Positions 5,283 to 7,508 of a DNA stretch of 7,508 nt are shown here, one piece after another; position 1 is the stretch's first letter; every line of letters begins with the position of its first letter. Under the pieces are notes generated by a model. That model was not told the DNA's origin, did not search any database, and saw only the letters and a list, made by a program, of their open reading frames with translations. The position numbers and the translations under genes were made by a program. The DNA comes from Candidatus Halomonas stercoripullorum (lineage in GTDB: Bacteria; Pseudomonadota; Gammaproteobacteria; Pseudomonadales; Halomonadaceae), in contig DXFC01000260.1 in assembly GCA_019114645.1 (NCBI GenBank), forward strand, positions 1 through 7,508, written 5' to 3'.

Positions 5283-7508
5283 ATGGGCTTGATGTCGATT
5301 TCCTTATCGTTTTCCCTGCGGCGTCTGTGGACGCTGGACAAGTTCGCCTACAGCCTGCGGGTTTTTATTGCCTTCAGCGGTGCGCTGTTGTTGAGCTGGA
5401 CGCTGGCCGATATCACGCAACTGCTGCCGCTGTTTCTCGGAATTATCGCCAGCGCGTTGTCGGAAACCGACGATAGTTGGCAGGGCCGACTCCGCTCGCT
5501 GATCGTGACCCTGCTCTGTTTCAGCGCTGCCTCGCTGATCGTGCACTGGCTGTTTCCCTGGCCGTGGCTGTTTGCCCTGGGCCTGGGCGTGGCGACCTTT
5601 GTGCTGATCATGCTGGGGGCCATTGGTCAACGCTACGCCACCATTGCGTCGGGTACGCTGATTTTATCGCTCTATATCATGATCAGTATTGGTCAACAGG
5701 GCGGTGTTGCGCCGGAAGAGAGCTGGGAACAGACGCTGCTGATTCTTCTGGGCGCGGCCTGGTACGGCGTACTTTCGGTGATTTGGTGCGCGTTGTTCTC
5801 GCGTCAGCCGGTCAAGCAGAGCATGGCGCGACTCTATCGGGAGTTGGGCAAATACCTGATTCTCAAAGCAACCCTGTTCGAACCGCTACGGGGTGTTGAT
5901 ACCCAGGCGCAGCGTCTGGCCCTGGCCAGGCAGAACGGCCGGGTGGTCGAGGCGATGAACCGTGCCAAGGAGATGATCTTTCGTCGGCTTGAGGGACAGC
6001 GCGGCGAGAGCAAGCTCAACCGTTATCTGCGTATCTATTTCATCGCTCAGGATATCCATGAGCGGGCCAGCTCCTCACACTACCCTTATGCCCAGTTGAC
6101 CGAGGCGTTCTTTCACCACGACGTACTGTTCCGCTGCCAACGCCTGCTTGACCAGCAGGGGCATGCGTGCAGACGGCTGGGTAAGGCACTGCTGCTAAAG
6201 CGTCCTTTCACTCATGACCAGAGCAAGCAGGCGCTTGCCGATCTGCACGCCTCCATTGAGCATCTGCGTGGCATGCGTAACCCGGCCTGGGGTGAACTGA
6301 TGCCGCCGCTCCATGCGGTGGCGGACAATCTCGCCACTCTTGAACAGCGGTTGGCCACGGCCTACAACCCGGATGCCACAGACGCCCCGCAAGATATCAG
6401 CCTGTTTGATCGTTCGCCGGCAGGTGTGCAGGAGGCATGGGAGCGGGTGCGCCTCAATCTGGCGCTGGGCTCGCCCACCTTTCGCCATGCCATCCGCATG
6501 CTGATTGCGCTGCTCACGGGGTATGCCCTGCTGCAGCTGCTTCACCCCTCTCAAGGTTACTGGATCCTGCTCACCACACTGTTCGTGTGCCGCCCCAACT
6601 TCGCTGCCACACGGCGCTTTCTGACCCAGCGCATTGCCGGCACCCTGCTGGGGCTGGTGATCGGCTGGGTATCGATTACTCTGTTTCCGAGCCCACTGCT
6701 GCAGACGTTGATCGCACTGTTTGCCGGTGTAGCCTTCTTCGCCACCCGAGAAAAATATTATGTCATTGGCACGGCGGCGATCACGCTGCTGGTATTGTGC
6801 AGCTTCAACCAGGTGGGGGATGGCTTTGATCTGATCTGGCCACGATTGATTGAAACCCTCGTCGGTGGCCTGATAGCCGCGGTGGCGGTGTTCTTCATTC
6901 TGCCCGACTGGCAGGGCAAGCGCCTGCATCGTGAGGCAGCTGGCGCACTTTCGGCCAGCCAGCGCTATCTGGAAGAGATCCTGCAGCAATATGTCAGTGG
7001 CAAGCAGGATGACCTCGCCTATCGTCTGGCGCGGCGTAACGCCCATAATGCCGATGCGTCGCTGTCGGCACTGCTGGCCAATTTGCTGCAGGAGCCGGAG
7101 CACTACCGCCGCCGCCACGCCGACGACGGTTTTCGCTTCCTGGTGTTGTCGCACACGCTGTTGGGCTATATCTCGGCGCTTGGCGCGCACCGCCATCAAC
7201 TCGATGCAGCAACTGGCGGCGCCCGGTTACTGCCTGTAGCGCAGCGTATCGCAGCTTACATGGAGCAACTGGCAGCGAGTCTCAAGCAGCGCACGATATT
7301 GCGGGATAGCATGGAGCTACGTACGGCGCTGCGGGATGAACTTGACGTGGGAGCGCCTGCAGAAAGTGCGTCCGAGACAGAGGATTATGGCGCACTACAG
7401 ACCCAGCTACAGCTGATTGTCGAGCAACTGACGCCCTTGACCGAGGCTGCTGAGCGCCTGGTAGGAGTGCATCAGGAGAAGGCCGTGCAGAACGAGCCGA
7501 CGACGGTT
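5283..7508 (+). CDS. yccS: YccS/FUSC-family inner-membrane protein (3' end beyond right edge)
   Basis: Large inner-membrane protein of the YccS group (FUSC-like; relatives of the aromatic-acid exporter AaeB). The role of YccS itself is not established; export of small molecules is a guess from the family. The frame is open from 5283 to the edge, 742 residues, already about the family's full length (near 720), so the stop must be close. The layout is typical: a first membrane block of about six segments (residues 27-172), a long soluble helical region (about 173-395, the YccS N-terminal domain), a second membrane block (about 402-540) with the FUSC signature RPNFAATRRFLTQRIAGT (437-454) and the closing LPDW (540-543), then a cytoplasmic helical tail rich in Gln and Glu. 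The first ATG is at 5283, with others at 5292; none has a clear Shine-Dalgarno, and the frame is closed by a TAG at 5253. The gene has no shift or internal stop. Confidence 0.92.
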   Translation, partial: MGLMSISLSFSLRRLWTLDKFAYSLRVFIAFSGALLLSWTLADITQLLPLFLGIIASALSETDDSWQGRLRSLIVTLLCFSAASLIVHWLFPWPWLFALGLGVATFVLIMLGAIGQRYATIASGTLILSLYIMISIGQQGGVAPEESWEQTLLILLGAAWYGVLSVIWCALFSRQPVKQSMARLYRELGKYLILKATLFEPLRGVDTQAQRLALARQNGRVVEAMNRAKEMIFRRLEGQRGESKLNRYLRIYFIAQDIHERASSSHYPYAQLTEAFFHHDVLFRCQRLLDQQGHACRRLGKALLLKRPFTHDQSKQALADLHASIEHLRGMRNPAWGELMPPLHAVADNLATLEQRLATAYNPDATDAPQDISLFDRSPAGVQEAWERVRLNLALGSPTFRHAIRMLIALLTGYALLQLLHPSQGYWILLTTLFVCRPNFAATRRFLTQRIAGTLLGLVIGWVSITLFPSPLLQTLIALFAGVAFFATREKYYVIGTAAITLLVLCSFNQVGDGFDLIWPRLIETLVGGLIAAVAVFFILPDWQGKRLHREAAGALSASQRYLEEILQQYVSGKQDDLAYRLARRNAHNADASLSALLANLLQEPEHYRRRHADDGFRFLVLSHTLLGYISALGAHRHQLDAATGGARLLPVAQRIAAYMEQLAASLKQRTILRDSMELRTALRDELDVGAPAESASETEDYGALQTQLQLIVEQLTPLTEAAERLVGVHQEKAVQNEPTTV

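Noticed and set aside
6195..7199. A 334-codon open frame on the minus strand
   Set aside because: It lies wholly within the yccS frame on the other strand, its product is rich in Gln, Arg and His with no family character, and it is explained as the antisense shadow of a high-GC gene.

Overview
The window looks like ordinary core chromosome of a gammaproteobacterium, most likely a Halomonas-type member of the Oceanospirillales, or a relative of Pseudomonas. This rests on moderately high GC, on protein character, and on gene order. From memory, the order ubiC-ubiA-phoB-phoR next to rubredoxin reductase, an HU gene and a small conserved gene resembles the equivalent Pseudomonas region. The genus is an inference. 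I see no mobile element, tRNA, rRNA, CRISPR array or sign of recent transfer.

Layout. The left part (1-3088) is all on the minus strand and is read ubiC, ubiA, phoB, phoR. The phoR gene runs off the left edge. UbiC (chorismate lyase) makes 4-hydroxybenzoate and UbiA prenylates it, so these two genes give consecutive first steps of ubiquinone synthesis. PhoB-PhoR is the phosphate-starvation two-component system. In the 100-base gap between ubiA and phoB there are two clear 18-bp Pho boxes, in 11-bp register with each other, so phoB-phoR is very probably autoregulated. The right part (3228-7508) is all on the plus strand: a rubredoxin reductase-type flavoprotein (rubB), an HU-family nucleoid protein (hupA), a small SCP2-like protein of unknown role, and a large YccS-family (FUSC-like) membrane protein that is still open at the right edge. 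The two halves diverge from a 139-base gap at 3089-3227.

Control signals that can be seen are the Pho-box array, a strong rho-independent terminator after hupA, a small hairpin in the hupA leader and a possible -10 element before yccS. No gap between genes exceeds 150 bases. The notable oddities are the second Pho box sitting downstream of the expected phoB start site, a rubredoxin reductase gene with no rubredoxin gene beside it, and the uncharacterised SCP2-like gene just behind the hupA terminator. I found no convincing new multi-gene system.
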